The translations under genes were made by a program, and so were the position numbers. Positions 42,650 to 51,020 of a DNA stretch of 64,000 nucleotides are shown here, in pieces. Positions within the stretch are counted from its first letter, which is position 1; each line of letters opens with the position of its first letter. Below the pieces are notes generated by a model. The model was given only the letters and a program-made list of their open reading frames with translations, did no database searches and was not told where the DNA came from. The stretch is from JABCPE02 sp963520375 (GTDB taxonomy: Bacteria; Bacteroidota; Bacteroidia; Flavobacteriales; Weeksellaceae): the NCBI GenBank assembly GCA_963520375.1, contig CAUQQF010000003.1:62001-126000 (forward strand), read 5' to 3'.

Positions 42650-42675
42650 AAAGACTCCCAAATTTGGGAGTCTTT
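42650..42675. terminator. Bidirectional terminator between MFS gene and hemW
   Basis: Perfect 26-bp palindrome with arms AAAGACTCCCAAA and TTTGGGAGTCTTT, followed by T-rich sequence on the plus strand. Confidence 0.88.
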
Positions 42676-42697
42676 TTATTTTGGGGATATTCTAAAA

Positions 42698-43822
42698 TTA
42701 TATTAAAAACAAATCTGAAGCTATTCCATCTGCAAAAAACCAATGTTTCTCAGGAATTTTGAGATGATTATTTTCTATGAGGAGAATTCCCTGCTCTATT
42801 TTAGGCTGAATATCAGCATTGAATTTTTGTATAATTTCATCTGAAAAGTCGTTTTTTATTTTTGCTAAATCTACTCCCCAGCTTGTTCGGAGTCCTATCA
42901 TCAGCATTTCATTATATCTATCTTTTTCGGACAATATTTCTTTTTCTAATGGTAGTTTTCCTTCTAAAAGGTTTTTGATGTATAATGAATTGTTAGCAAT
43001 GTTCCACGCTCTAACTTGTCCTCCGTCGTAGGAATGCGCCGAAGGCCCGATTCCTAAATAGGGCTTATATTTCCAATAAGATGTATTGTGTTTAGAATAA
43101 AAATCAGGCTTCCCGAAATTTGATATTTCATAATGGTCAAAACCGTTATCTTTCAAAAAATCTACCATGTAGTAGAATTCCTCGTTTTGTGTATTTTCTT
43201 TCGGAGGGCTTATTTTTCCTTTGGTTATCCAGTTTTCAAGAGCAGTTCTCGGCTCTATGGTCAGCGCATAAGAAGAAATATGCGGAACTTCCAGCGCTAT
43301 GGCTTTATCCAAATTTTGCTTCCAAATTTCAAAATTCGATGTAGGCGCTCCGTAAATTAAATCTATACTAATATTCTGAATACCTGCATCTTGTGCCCTT
43401 TTCACTGAAGATTCTGCTTGTGAGGAACTGTGCGCACGGTTCATCAGCCTCAAATCTTCATCATGGAAACTCTGTATCCCTATGGAAAGGCGGTTAATCC
43501 CAATTTCTGCAATTCCCTTCAAAAATTTTTGGTCTAAATCATCTGGATTTGCCTCCAAGGTAATCTCTATATCCTCTGAAAAATCAAAGTATTTCAGGAT
43601 TTCATCCATCAGCATTTTAATTTCATCTACTTCCAAAATAGATGGTGTCCCTCCTCCGAAATATAGGGTTTCTAAGGCTTTGTTTTTCAGCTCATTATTT
43701 CTTAATGACAATTCGTTTTTAATGGCGGAAAGCATCTCATTTTTCAATTTCAAAGAAGTAGAAAAATGAAAATTACAATAGCTGCACTTCTGTTTGCAAA
43801 AAGGAATATGAATATAAAGCAT
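42698..43822 (-). CDS. hemW: Radical SAM heme chaperone HemW
   Basis: 374 residues. Cys9, Cys13 and Cys16 (CKQKCSYC) bind the radical-SAM [4Fe-4S] cluster; ETLYFGGGTPS, ITLEANPDDL and RLSIGIQSFHDEDL are core SAM-binding motifs, and GIGPSAHSYDGG plus the C-terminal HemN_C domain identify HemW rather than the coproporphyrinogen dehydrogenase HemN. HemW inserts heme into respiratory enzymes. A stem-loop lies directly ahead of the start codon. Confidence 0.93.
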   Translation of the reverse strand: MLYIHIPFCKQKCSYCNFHFSTSLKLKNEMLSAIKNELSLRNNELKNKALETLYFGGGTPSILEVDEIKMLMDEILKYFDFSEDIEITLEANPDDLDQKFLKGIAEIGINRLSIGIQSFHDEDLRLMNRAHSSSQAESSVKRAQDAGIQNISIDLIYGAPTSNFEIWKQNLDKAIALEVPHISSYALTIEPRTALENWITKGKISPPKENTQNEEFYYMVDFLKDNGFDHYEISNFGKPDFYSKHNTSYWKYKPYLGIGPSAHSYDGGQVRAWNIANNSLYIKNLLEGKLPLEKEILSEKDRYNEMLMIGLRTSWGVDLAKIKNDFSDEIIQKFNADIQPKIEQGILLIENNHLKIPEKHWFFADGIASDLFLI

Positions 43823-43832
43823 AAAGAAAAAA

Positions 43833-43847
43833 CTCCCACAATGGGAG
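43833..43847 (-). promoter_or_regulatory. Stem-loop covering the hemW ribosome-binding region
   Basis: On the minus strand CTCCCA-TTG-TGGGAG forms a 6-bp GC-rich stem, followed by TTTTTTCTTT and the start codon at 43822. The GGGAG of the 3' arm is the only Shine-Dalgarno-like sequence, 10 nt from the start, and would be hidden when the stem forms. The following T-run also makes it look like an early terminator. A -7 box (TACCTTTG, 43879-43872) lies just upstream, so the stem is at the very start of the leader. Confidence 0.45.
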
Positions 43848-43995
43848 AATATATTTCATAAAAGCGAACCTCAAAGGTACGCCTTTATTTGCAATAAAAA
43901 AATAGTTTTATGTGCTTTTTTTAGTGTAAATTTGAGATATATAACTTTCTCGTAATAAATGAATTAAATCATAATTTAACCTAAATTTATCTGAA

Positions 43996-46725
43996 ATGAA
44001 CAAAGAACAATTGTATGCTGCTTGTGAATTTGACAGCGAGGGAAATCTACTATGGGCAGGAGGAACTGCTGAAAAGCCTTGGATAGTATCTACCTATAAC
44101 GCTGGTATTTTGAATAAAGACTGGGTCGGTGGGAAATCCGCAAAACAAGCCGATATTTTCCGAAAACTGAATGGACTAGACAGCCACATGTCTCCAAAAG
44201 CGCAGGAAATCATAGATTCATTAAAAAATCAACCGCTTCATGTAATTGCTGAAAATCAGTTCGCGGTAACAGATTATGCATATCAATTGTTCATCTCTCC
44301 TCTTCTTCCTGAATTGAGAAAATTTTTAGACAGAAATATATTAGATTTACAAAACAATGAGAGTTTTTCCACTGCGGAGAAAAACTGCCAAGACCTCATC
44401 AGAAAAGTAGAATTTTCTACGGAATTTGTAGAGGCAGTGCGTGTCGCTTTCGAATGGCTGGACAAAAAAAACCCTAATGTACCAAGGGCAGTCCGCTCCA
44501 CAGCGCCTTCCGAAGATGGAGGAGAATTCAGCGGAAGTGGAAAATATTCTACTAAACTACGCCAGTTTGGTTTTGAGGAAGTTCTCAATGCTATCAAAGC
44601 TTGTTTCGTTTCTCGTTTTAATCGTGGTGCTTTACATTATCAGTTTTCGGCTCCACATGCTTTCGGTGAGGATTTAGCCTCTCTTTCATTTGCGGTAATG
44701 GTGCAGGATATGCAGCCGAGCATAGATGTGGCAGGAACTATTTTCACAGCTGACACACAGAGTAACCACCCTGGTTTTGTGGAAATTAACTTTACTTATG
44801 GACTTGGTGAAGCTGTAGTTTCTGGTAGAGTTTCTAGTGACTCTTGGATTTTTGCAAAAAGACCTTTAAGACTAAAAAAAGATGGTTTAATAGACTTTAA
44901 ACTTGGTGAAAAACAAGAGTATTTCGATGGAGAATGGCATAAAAACACTCCTGAAAACTCTGCAAAAAAATGTATGTCTGATGAGACTGCTTCTACCCTC
45001 TCTACAATAGGAATGCTTCTAGGTGACTTATTCAGAGAGCTGGATGCGGAAAGTGTAGAGAGTGATTTGGAGGCGGCTATTAACTTTAAGACAAATACCA
45101 TCATCATCACTCAGCAGAGAGCGATTACCACTCTGAAACACGAGCCTGTACATAGAAAATTTACCCTCGATGGGCTGAATGAAGATGGACAAGAAAATGC
45201 TACCCTAGAAAGTGCGCTGCTTCTAAAATCAAAAGGTATCAATGCTGGGATTCCAAGTATCACGCACGGAGTTGTAATCTCACTCTTTGGCGAAGGAGCC
45301 GAGTTCAAAAGAGATTTTGAGAAGAAATTTAATGAAAAGAAAAAACAAATCACAGATAAATACGGCGACAAAATAGGAGTAATCCTCGTAACAGCGATGA
45401 CTTACCCATGGATGGAGCCTTCTATGGAACAAACCGTAGCCTGCATCACTACTCGTGGAGGGAAAAATGACCACACTCCTATCTGGTGTAAAGAACATGG
45501 CTTACCGTGCGCTGTATCCGTAAAGGGCGCGCCTGAATTTCTAAAAGATGGCAGCCTAATCACTTACTATGGCGTAGGAGACACTCCTGCTTTCTATGAT
45601 GGTCGCCACCAGTATTCTGTAACAGAAACTCAATTAGAAGGGCTAAAACCTTCTCCTATTCCTATCCGTCTGATAGTATCCGATGCGAGTACAGCTAGGT
45701 CTGTATGTATGCGTTCTTATTTCCCTTCTCTCAATATTGGTAGAGGTTCTGGACTAGTTCGCTGGGAAATGCTGGCAGCAAAACTTAGAGTGCATCCTAT
45801 GGCGGTGATGAATTATTCTACTTTGGAGAGTGACTTCTTGCAGCTGGTAGGTCAGGGAAGAATGACAAAAGAAGAAGCCGTAAAAACAGCCGAAAGCGTA
45901 GCTGAATTTATCCGAACTGAATCTGGCGAGCTTTCTCCTGTGGATTGGTATGTAAAAGCCCTCGCAAGGGAAATTGCAGGAATCGTTTCTCCATACTATA
46001 CTGATGATATCAATGAGCCTATGGTCGTGCGACTTCCTGACTTTAAAACCAATGAACACGCTGATTTATTAGGCGGTAGAGCCTATGAGCCAGTGGAAGA
46101 AAACCCTATGCTGGGAGACAGAGGTGCAGGAAAATATTTAGGTGCATATCAAAAAGCATTCCTTGCCATAGACCTAAAAGCTTTGGCATATGTGATAAAT
46201 GATATGGGATATACCAATATCCACATAGAAGTTCCTTTTGTGAGAACGCCTGATGAAATGAAAGAAGTCGCTAGATTAGTAAAAGAAAGCGGTATCGATA
46301 TTCCTCTTCAAATGATGTTCGAGCTTCCTGTGAATATTTCTCGTGCAACAGAGTTTTTCAAAGTGTCTGATGGCGGTCAGATAGGTTCTAACGACCTTCT
46401 ACAACTAGAATTCGGATTAGACCGCTCTGGAGGAGATATTCTGCCTTGGCATATACAACACCTACAATCCAGAATAGAAAACCTCATCCAAGAAAGAAAT
46501 ACTACGAAACCAGAGTTCCATTTAGGTCTCTGTGGCAACCTTCCTTCTACCAATCCAGAGTTTGCAAAATGGCTGGTAGATGCTGGAATAGACGAGTTCT
46601 CTGTAACGCCTGATGCTCTGATTCCTGCCCTGCTGGGAGTAACAGGAGAGACACCTGATGGGAAACAAAACATCACTGTTTATACGGCAGAAGGCAAAGT
46701 GTTCGTAAATGGACAAAAAGCATAA
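43996..46725 (+). CDS. Phosphoenolpyruvate-synthase-like protein
   Basis: 909 residues, about 115 longer than E. coli PpsA. The N-terminal ATP-grasp domain contains VRSTAPSEDGGEFSGSG and AVMVQDMQPSIDVAGTIF; the central phosphohistidine domain has RGGKNDHTPIW with His493; the C-terminal TIM-barrel has FELPVNIS, IGSNDLLQLEFGLDR and LGLCGN with the catalytic Cys846. PEP synthase makes phosphoenolpyruvate from pyruvate and ATP for gluconeogenesis. The residue before the phospho-His is Asp492, where Ser, Thr or Cys is usual, so this is a divergent member. The N-terminal 90 residues also differ. TAAATTTG at 43926-43933 may be its -7 box. Confidence 0.85.
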   Translation: MNKEQLYAACEFDSEGNLLWAGGTAEKPWIVSTYNAGILNKDWVGGKSAKQADIFRKLNGLDSHMSPKAQEIIDSLKNQPLHVIAENQFAVTDYAYQLFISPLLPELRKFLDRNILDLQNNESFSTAEKNCQDLIRKVEFSTEFVEAVRVAFEWLDKKNPNVPRAVRSTAPSEDGGEFSGSGKYSTKLRQFGFEEVLNAIKACFVSRFNRGALHYQFSAPHAFGEDLASLSFAVMVQDMQPSIDVAGTIFTADTQSNHPGFVEINFTYGLGEAVVSGRVSSDSWIFAKRPLRLKKDGLIDFKLGEKQEYFDGEWHKNTPENSAKKCMSDETASTLSTIGMLLGDLFRELDAESVESDLEAAINFKTNTIIITQQRAITTLKHEPVHRKFTLDGLNEDGQENATLESALLLKSKGINAGIPSITHGVVISLFGEGAEFKRDFEKKFNEKKKQITDKYGDKIGVILVTAMTYPWMEPSMEQTVACITTRGGKNDHTPIWCKEHGLPCAVSVKGAPEFLKDGSLITYYGVGDTPAFYDGRHQYSVTETQLEGLKPSPIPIRLIVSDASTARSVCMRSYFPSLNIGRGSGLVRWEMLAAKLRVHPMAVMNYSTLESDFLQLVGQGRMTKEEAVKTAESVAEFIRTESGELSPVDWYVKALAREIAGIVSPYYTDDINEPMVVRLPDFKTNEHADLLGGRAYEPVEENPMLGDRGAGKYLGAYQKAFLAIDLKALAYVINDMGYTNIHIEVPFVRTPDEMKEVARLVKESGIDIPLQMMFELPVNISRATEFFKVSDGGQIGSNDLLQLEFGLDRSGGDILPWHIQHLQSRIENLIQERNTTKPEFHLGLCGNLPSTNPEFAKWLVDAGIDEFSVTPDALIPALLGVTGETPDGKQNITVYTAEGKVFVNGQKA

Positions 46726-46734
46726 AATCAAACA

Positions 46735-46764
46735 AAAGAGAGAGACCAAAAATCTCTCTCTTTT
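46735..46764 (+). terminator. Terminator after the PEP-synthase-like gene
   Basis: Stem AAAGAGAGAGA / TCTCTCTCTTT around CCAAAAA, followed by TCTTTTTT, 10 nt after the stop codon. Confidence 0.88.
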
Positions 46765-46791
46765 CTTTTTTAAGAATTAAATATTTTATTT

Positions 46792-47847
46792 CTAATTCGA
46801 AGCTAAATAATTTCTCCATTTATCAACAGCCTCCTGCATATCCTTTGGCATTGGGCTTTCAAAATACATTTCCTTTTTGGTTGTCGGGTGGATAAATCCA
46901 AGTGTATGAGCATGCAGAGCATGTCTTGGTAATATTTCAAAAATATTTTGGATAAACTGCTTGTATTTCGGCAGATTTTGCCCCCTTAGAGGAATATGCC
47001 CTTCATATCTTTCATCATTGAAAAGAGTGTGCCCTATGTGGCGGAAATGAGCCCTTATCTGGTGTGTTCGTCCTGTTTCCAGTTTACATTCTACCCAAGT
47101 CATATATCGGAAACGCTCTAAAACTTTATAATGAGTCACAGCGTGTTTGCCGATGCTTCCATCTTCATAGACCGCCATCTGCATTCTATTTTTTTCGTGG
47201 CGTCCTATGTGTCCGCGGATAGTTCCCTCATCATTTTCTAAATTTCCCCAAACAAAAGCCCAATAGAGCCGTTTGGTTTTTCGTTCAAAAAACTGTTTCG
47301 CAAGGAAACTCATCGCATATTCATTTTTAGCAATGACAAGAAGCCCTGATGTGTCTTTATCAATCCTGTGAACCAGCCCTACACGGTCTAAATCCGTTTT
47401 CAAGCCATTTTTCTCAAAATGATAGGCCACAGCATTGACTAGTGTTTTATCCCAGTTCCCAAAACCAGGGTGGACAACCATTCCTGCTTCCTTATCCACT
47501 ACCAATACATCATCATCTTCATAAACGATATTGATAGGAATATCTTGAGGAATGATAATATTTTCGCGAGGAGGATGGGCGAGAAGAACCGAAATCTGGT
47601 CGTTAGGTTTTACTCTATAGTTCTGTTTTACAGGAACTCCATTGACAACCACATTACCAGCGCGGCAGGTCTGAGAAATTTTATTTCGGGAGGAATTTTG
47701 TCTAAAAATTAACAAAAATTTGTCTATCCTAAGAGGTTCCTGATTCTTATCTACAACGATGCTGAGATGCTCATACAGATCGCTCCCTTCCTCCAGAGAT
47801 TCATTGAGAACCTCATCTTCTATAAAATCTTCATTTTCTTCTATCAT
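46792..47847 (-). CDS. RluD-type 23S rRNA pseudouridine synthase
   Basis: 351 residues. An S4 RNA-binding domain (about 30-95; LRIDKFLLIFRQNSSRNKI, GNVVVNGVPVKQNYRVKPND) precedes the catalytic domain with HRIDKDTSGLLVIAKN and ETGRTHQIRAHFRHIGH. This layout is that of RluD, which modifies helix 69 of 23S rRNA. It starts 6 nt after the PASTA-protein gene; this gene order is common in Flavobacteriia. Confidence 0.93.
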   Translation of the reverse strand: MIEENEDFIEDEVLNESLEEGSDLYEHLSIVVDKNQEPLRIDKFLLIFRQNSSRNKISQTCRAGNVVVNGVPVKQNYRVKPNDQISVLLAHPPRENIIIPQDIPINIVYEDDDVLVVDKEAGMVVHPGFGNWDKTLVNAVAYHFEKNGLKTDLDRVGLVHRIDKDTSGLLVIAKNEYAMSFLAKQFFERKTKRLYWAFVWGNLENDEGTIRGHIGRHEKNRMQMAVYEDGSIGKHAVTHYKVLERFRYMTWVECKLETGRTHQIRAHFRHIGHTLFNDERYEGHIPLRGQNLPKYKQFIQNIFEILPRHALHAHTLGFIHPTTKKEMYFESPMPKDMQEAVDKWRNYLASN

Positions 47848-47853
47848 CTTTAT

Positions 47854-48882
47854 CTACTCTACTACTACTTTTTTCGGTTTTGGTTTTTCGGCTGGTTTAG
47901 TAGTGTTTTCTTTAGGTTTTTCCTCTGTTTTTTTATTGTCTTTTTTCTCCTCAGGCTTTTTAGTTTCCACTGGTTTAGCAGGAGGTGGAGACTCTACCTT
48001 TATGTTTTGTTTCGTGGAAGAAGGGTACTCCATCGGCGTGTTAGCCTGTCTGGTTTCCTTTGCTGGTTCAGTTGGTTCATCCTTCGGAAGCCCATATATT
48101 TTATCCAGTTCCCTTGCTTTATCCACCATTTCGGCAGGAGTTTTCTTACTCGCCCATACATCTATCTGCATCCCTTGGTCTCTAAGGCTACCCACTGCAG
48201 GGTCTTGGTAGTAGACTATATCATTTTCATCTTTTACTCCACTTTCGTATTCCGCGATACCAAATTCAAAATTATTAGCCATAATCACTTCGCGGGCTTC
48301 TTTCACAGTAAGCCCCACTACATTTGGAACGGCAATATCTCTAAGCGGCCCAGAACCGATAATCAAATCTATTACAGAAAACTTAGGTAGGAGAGTTCCT
48401 GGTTTTAGTTCCTCTCCTTTGTAAATCATTTTCAGAACGGCATCTTTCTGGATACTTGGCTCATAGATGGTATCACCTACCTTTAGCCCTACAAGCTCTA
48501 ACCTACTAAACGCCAATCCTTTATATTTCTCTAAAAGATTAGGAACTTCCACTTTTGCCCAAGTTTTTGGATTGATTCTCAAGATAACAGTCCTACCCTC
48601 TTTCACACGAGAACCTGCGGCAGGATAAATTTGTAACACCTGAAAAGGCTTATATTTAGGGTCGTATTTAAAGCTGTCCACTTCCACCTCCAGCCCCATG
48701 TTTTCTAATTCTTTTACGGCCTCTTGGACAGACATATTTACTACATTCGGAACGGGTACTTCTTTTCCGTGGTTGGTATGGGTATCCAGCCATCTAAATG
48801 TCCCCCAAACCAAGCCAAAAAATATCCCTAAGGTAATCAAAATATTTACCCAGACTTTCCAGTGAAGAAATGATTTAAACAT
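47854..48882 (-). CDS. Membrane-anchored PASTA-domain protein
   Basis: 342 residues. One N-terminal transmembrane helix (about 12-30) is followed by three PASTA domains (about 43-115, 115-185 and 186-255; each begins with a VPN-type motif such as VPNVVNMSVQEA and VPNVVGLTVKEA) and a low-complexity Pro/Lys/Glu tail of about 80 residues. PASTA domains bind peptidoglycan stem peptides or beta-lactams. There is no kinase domain, in contrast to Gram-positive PASTA kinases. It is co-transcribed with an RluD-type gene. Confidence 0.88.
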   Translation of the reverse strand: MFKSFLHWKVWVNILITLGIFFGLVWGTFRWLDTHTNHGKEVPVPNVVNMSVQEAVKELENMGLEVEVDSFKYDPKYKPFQVLQIYPAAGSRVKEGRTVILRINPKTWAKVEVPNLLEKYKGLAFSRLELVGLKVGDTIYEPSIQKDAVLKMIYKGEELKPGTLLPKFSVIDLIIGSGPLRDIAVPNVVGLTVKEAREVIMANNFEFGIAEYESGVKDENDIVYYQDPAVGSLRDQGMQIDVWASKKTPAEMVDKARELDKIYGLPKDEPTEPAKETRQANTPMEYPSSTKQNIKVESPPPAKPVETKKPEEKKDNKKTEEKPKENTTKPAEKPKPKKVVVE

Positions 48883-48975
48883 ATTTTTAGTGTCAATTAA
48901 ATTGCAAAAGCAAATATATGGTTTTTCATTAAATTTTTCCTGTTTTTTTGTTTACTTTTGCCCAAAATTATCATA

Positions 48976-49497
48976 ATGTTTGATGACCTAAAGCCTATTC
49001 TTATCCTGTTATTAAGGTTTTTAGCGACTTATCTGGGATTGATTTTACTTTATCAGTTTTATCTAAATCTATACTCCGATGCCGCCGCAGACCCTTTGAC
49101 CAGAGTTATAGCAGAGCAGTCTACTTTCTGCATGAATAAAATGGGCTACAATACCCAACTGATAGAATCCACCGAAAAGAGCGGTTTATATTTCTATATC
49201 AATAACATATGGGCCACCACGATGATTGAGGGCTGTAATGCCGTTTCCATCATGATTCTGTATCTTGCCTTTATTTTTACTTTTTATAAAGGATTACAGA
49301 CTTTTTGGTTCGCCGCTTTGGGACTGGTTTTCCTTTATGTAGTGAATGTTATGAGAATTGCTCTTATTAACATTGTCTATATGGAACTTTCACCAGAGCA
49401 TTTTAAGATTGCTCATGATTATGCCTTTCCTGCCATTATCTATGGTGGTGTTGTTTTTCTTTGGATTATCTGGATTAAATTTTTTGTTAAACGATGA
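48976..49497 (+). CDS. xrtF: Exosortase family protein XrtF
   Basis: 173 residues from the ATG at 48976; a TTG six codons upstream falls inside the predicted promoter (TACTTTTG, 48953-48960). Five or six transmembrane helices. The catalytic triad of exosortases is in place: Cys87 in MIEGCNAVSIM, Arg127 in VNVMRIALIN and His147 in IAHDYAFP. Exosortases are membrane transpeptidases that process proteins with a C-terminal sorting helix. XrtF is the small form found in Flavobacteriia; its substrates are not known. It overlaps its partner gene by 4 nt. Confidence 0.92.
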   Translation: MFDDLKPILILLLRFLATYLGLILLYQFYLNLYSDAAADPLTRVIAEQSTFCMNKMGYNTQLIESTEKSGLYFYINNIWATTMIEGCNAVSIMILYLAFIFTFYKGLQTFWFAALGLVFLYVVNVMRIALINIVYMELSPEHFKIAHDYAFPAIIYGGVVFLWIIWIKFFVKR

Positions 49498-49919
49498 AAC
49501 ATTGGAACTGGATTGGTGCCATGCTTTGTGTGGCAGGGCTTATCGGAGTGAGATATCTGGAAAAAGTTCTATTCTACGACCCTTTTTTAGATTATTTTGC
49601 GAATACTAGCAATCCTGCATTTCCTCAGTTTGAGTGGACTAGGCTCATTGGCAGCCATATTTTCAGGTTTTTATTAAATCTTATTTTTTCTTTGGGAATC
49701 GTTCATTTTCTGTTTTTAAATAAAAAATGGACTTTCCAAGCGATGGTTTTAATCACTTTATCTTTTGTTCTTTTCTTCCCTATTTATCTGTATTCTGTCT
49801 ATACGGAATTTAGTTTCGGGAATTTGTTTTCGTTTTATATCAGAAGATTTGTGATTCAGCCTCTGCCTATTTTACTGATAGTGCCGCTGTTTTATTACAG
49901 AAAAAATCTTATAAAATAA
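49494..49919 (+). CDS. Exosortase F system-associated protein
   Basis: 141 residues, four transmembrane helices. It starts inside the xrtF stop (ATGA overlap), and the start GLIGVRYLEKVLFYDPFLDYF matches the protein that always accompanies XrtF. It has no known catalytic motif; probably a partner subunit. The stop codon is part of a terminator. Confidence 0.9.
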   Translation: MKHWNWIGAMLCVAGLIGVRYLEKVLFYDPFLDYFANTSNPAFPQFEWTRLIGSHIFRFLLNLIFSLGIVHFLFLNKKWTFQAMVLITLSFVLFFPIYLYSVYTEFSFGNLFSFYIRRFVIQPLPILLIVPLFYYRKNLIK

Positions 49920-49948
49920 ATCAAGGCTCATTTTTATAAGCCTTGATT
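49919..49948. terminator. Bidirectional terminator
   Basis: Stem AATCAAGGCT / AGCCTTGATT with a 10-nt loop and TTTTT after it, between the convergent exosortase-partner and DUF4407 genes. Confidence 0.85.
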
Positions 49949-49951
49949 TTT

Positions 49952-50986
49952 CTACAAATTATCCAAATCTTTTTTGAATTTCTCTATTCTAAAATCCGTA
50001 GAGATGGTTCCTTTTTCTATTTTTTCTTTCGCATAAAGCTTAGTTTCGGTTTCGGTTTTTTCTAAAAGATAATCGTATGGCCCTGCGGTAGAAATCAATT
50101 TGACCAAAACAGGCGAAATCTCTAAACAAATGAAAAGTCCCATGATGAACATTGCCGCCACAGCCATGATGGGATTTGCGCCTAGCTCATCCAGCGCCTG
50201 AAGCCTCGCCGCGAAACCATTGAACCTATTTTCCGAATCCTCGCTGTTTTTCTGCTCCGTTTGTAGGTTGGTATAGACTTTGGAGATTTCCTCATCCAGA
50301 TATTTCAGTCGTGGTTCCATTTGCTTTTGATAGGCTTCCAGCTCTTTTTTCTTGTTATCGCGGATTTCGGTTTTTCGCTTTGCATTTGGCCCAAAACCAG
50401 CCTTCCCGCTCGTAAGTCCCGTTTCTTTCCCCAGAACCTCTCTTTCCAAATCCACTACTGCAGAATCATAGGCTTTTTGGTAGGATTCTATTTGACTTTG
50501 GATTTGTTCTTTTTCTTTTGCAAAAGGCCCTGACTGCTGCAGAATCCTGCTGTTCATTTGTTCCTGAAGTTCGGTTTTATTCCTTTGGATAATGGTGTTT
50601 AGCTGTTTATTGATTTCTTTTTCAAAAATCTTTAATTCCAATGGTTTTGAAATAACAATTCCTAAAAACACCGCCAAAACCAAACGAGGAAGCGTCAGCA
50701 GAAGTTGGTTTTTCCAAGAAACCGTTTTCTTGATAGAGGACACGATGTATCTGTCCAGATTAAAAATCATCAGTCCCCATACAGCCCCCGCCGCCAGTGC
50801 AGCGTGGAAATCATCAAAAATGGTAAAGGTAGCATACCCTGCGGAGATTCCCGCAAAAAAACCTGTGAATAAAACAATCCCTCCGATGCCGGAATATTTA
50901 TTCCACTCGGAAGGAGTTTTCTTTAAGATGTGAAGATTCGCACCAGAGCAAATCATCAAAAATTTCTGAATAAAGTTTATTTTCAT
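49952..50986 (-). CDS. DUF4407 membrane protein
   Basis: 344 residues. Transmembrane helices near 33-52, 58-78 and 98-118, a long charged coiled coil (about 125-265) and a fourth helix near 270-295. The start FLMICSGANLHILKKTPSEWNKYSGIG is typical of DUF4407. The family is widespread in Bacteroidota, with unknown role; the long coiled coil between membrane segments suggests a periplasmic stalk. It is 34 nt downstream of asd and probably in the same transcript. Confidence 0.88.
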   Translation of the reverse strand: MKINFIQKFLMICSGANLHILKKTPSEWNKYSGIGGIVLFTGFFAGISAGYATFTIFDDFHAALAAGAVWGLMIFNLDRYIVSSIKKTVSWKNQLLLTLPRLVLAVFLGIVISKPLELKIFEKEINKQLNTIIQRNKTELQEQMNSRILQQSGPFAKEKEQIQSQIESYQKAYDSAVVDLEREVLGKETGLTSGKAGFGPNAKRKTEIRDNKKKELEAYQKQMEPRLKYLDEEISKVYTNLQTEQKNSEDSENRFNGFAARLQALDELGANPIMAVAAMFIMGLFICLEISPVLVKLISTAGPYDYLLEKTETETKLYAKEKIEKGTISTDFRIEKFKKDLDNL

Positions 50987-51020
50987 TTTTCCGTACTATG
51001 TGTACGGTGTGATACCAAAA

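Noticed and set aside
47767..48390. Plus-strand open frame of 207 codons antisense to the PASTA gene
   Set aside because: Translation is a Phe/Ser/Arg-rich low-complexity string produced by the Pro/Lys-rich tail of the real gene; no start signal or homology pattern.
50991..51007. CCGTAC/GTACGG stem as a terminator after asd
   Set aside because: It is followed by A residues, not T, on the minus strand, and lies at the start codon of the next gene; probably no terminator.
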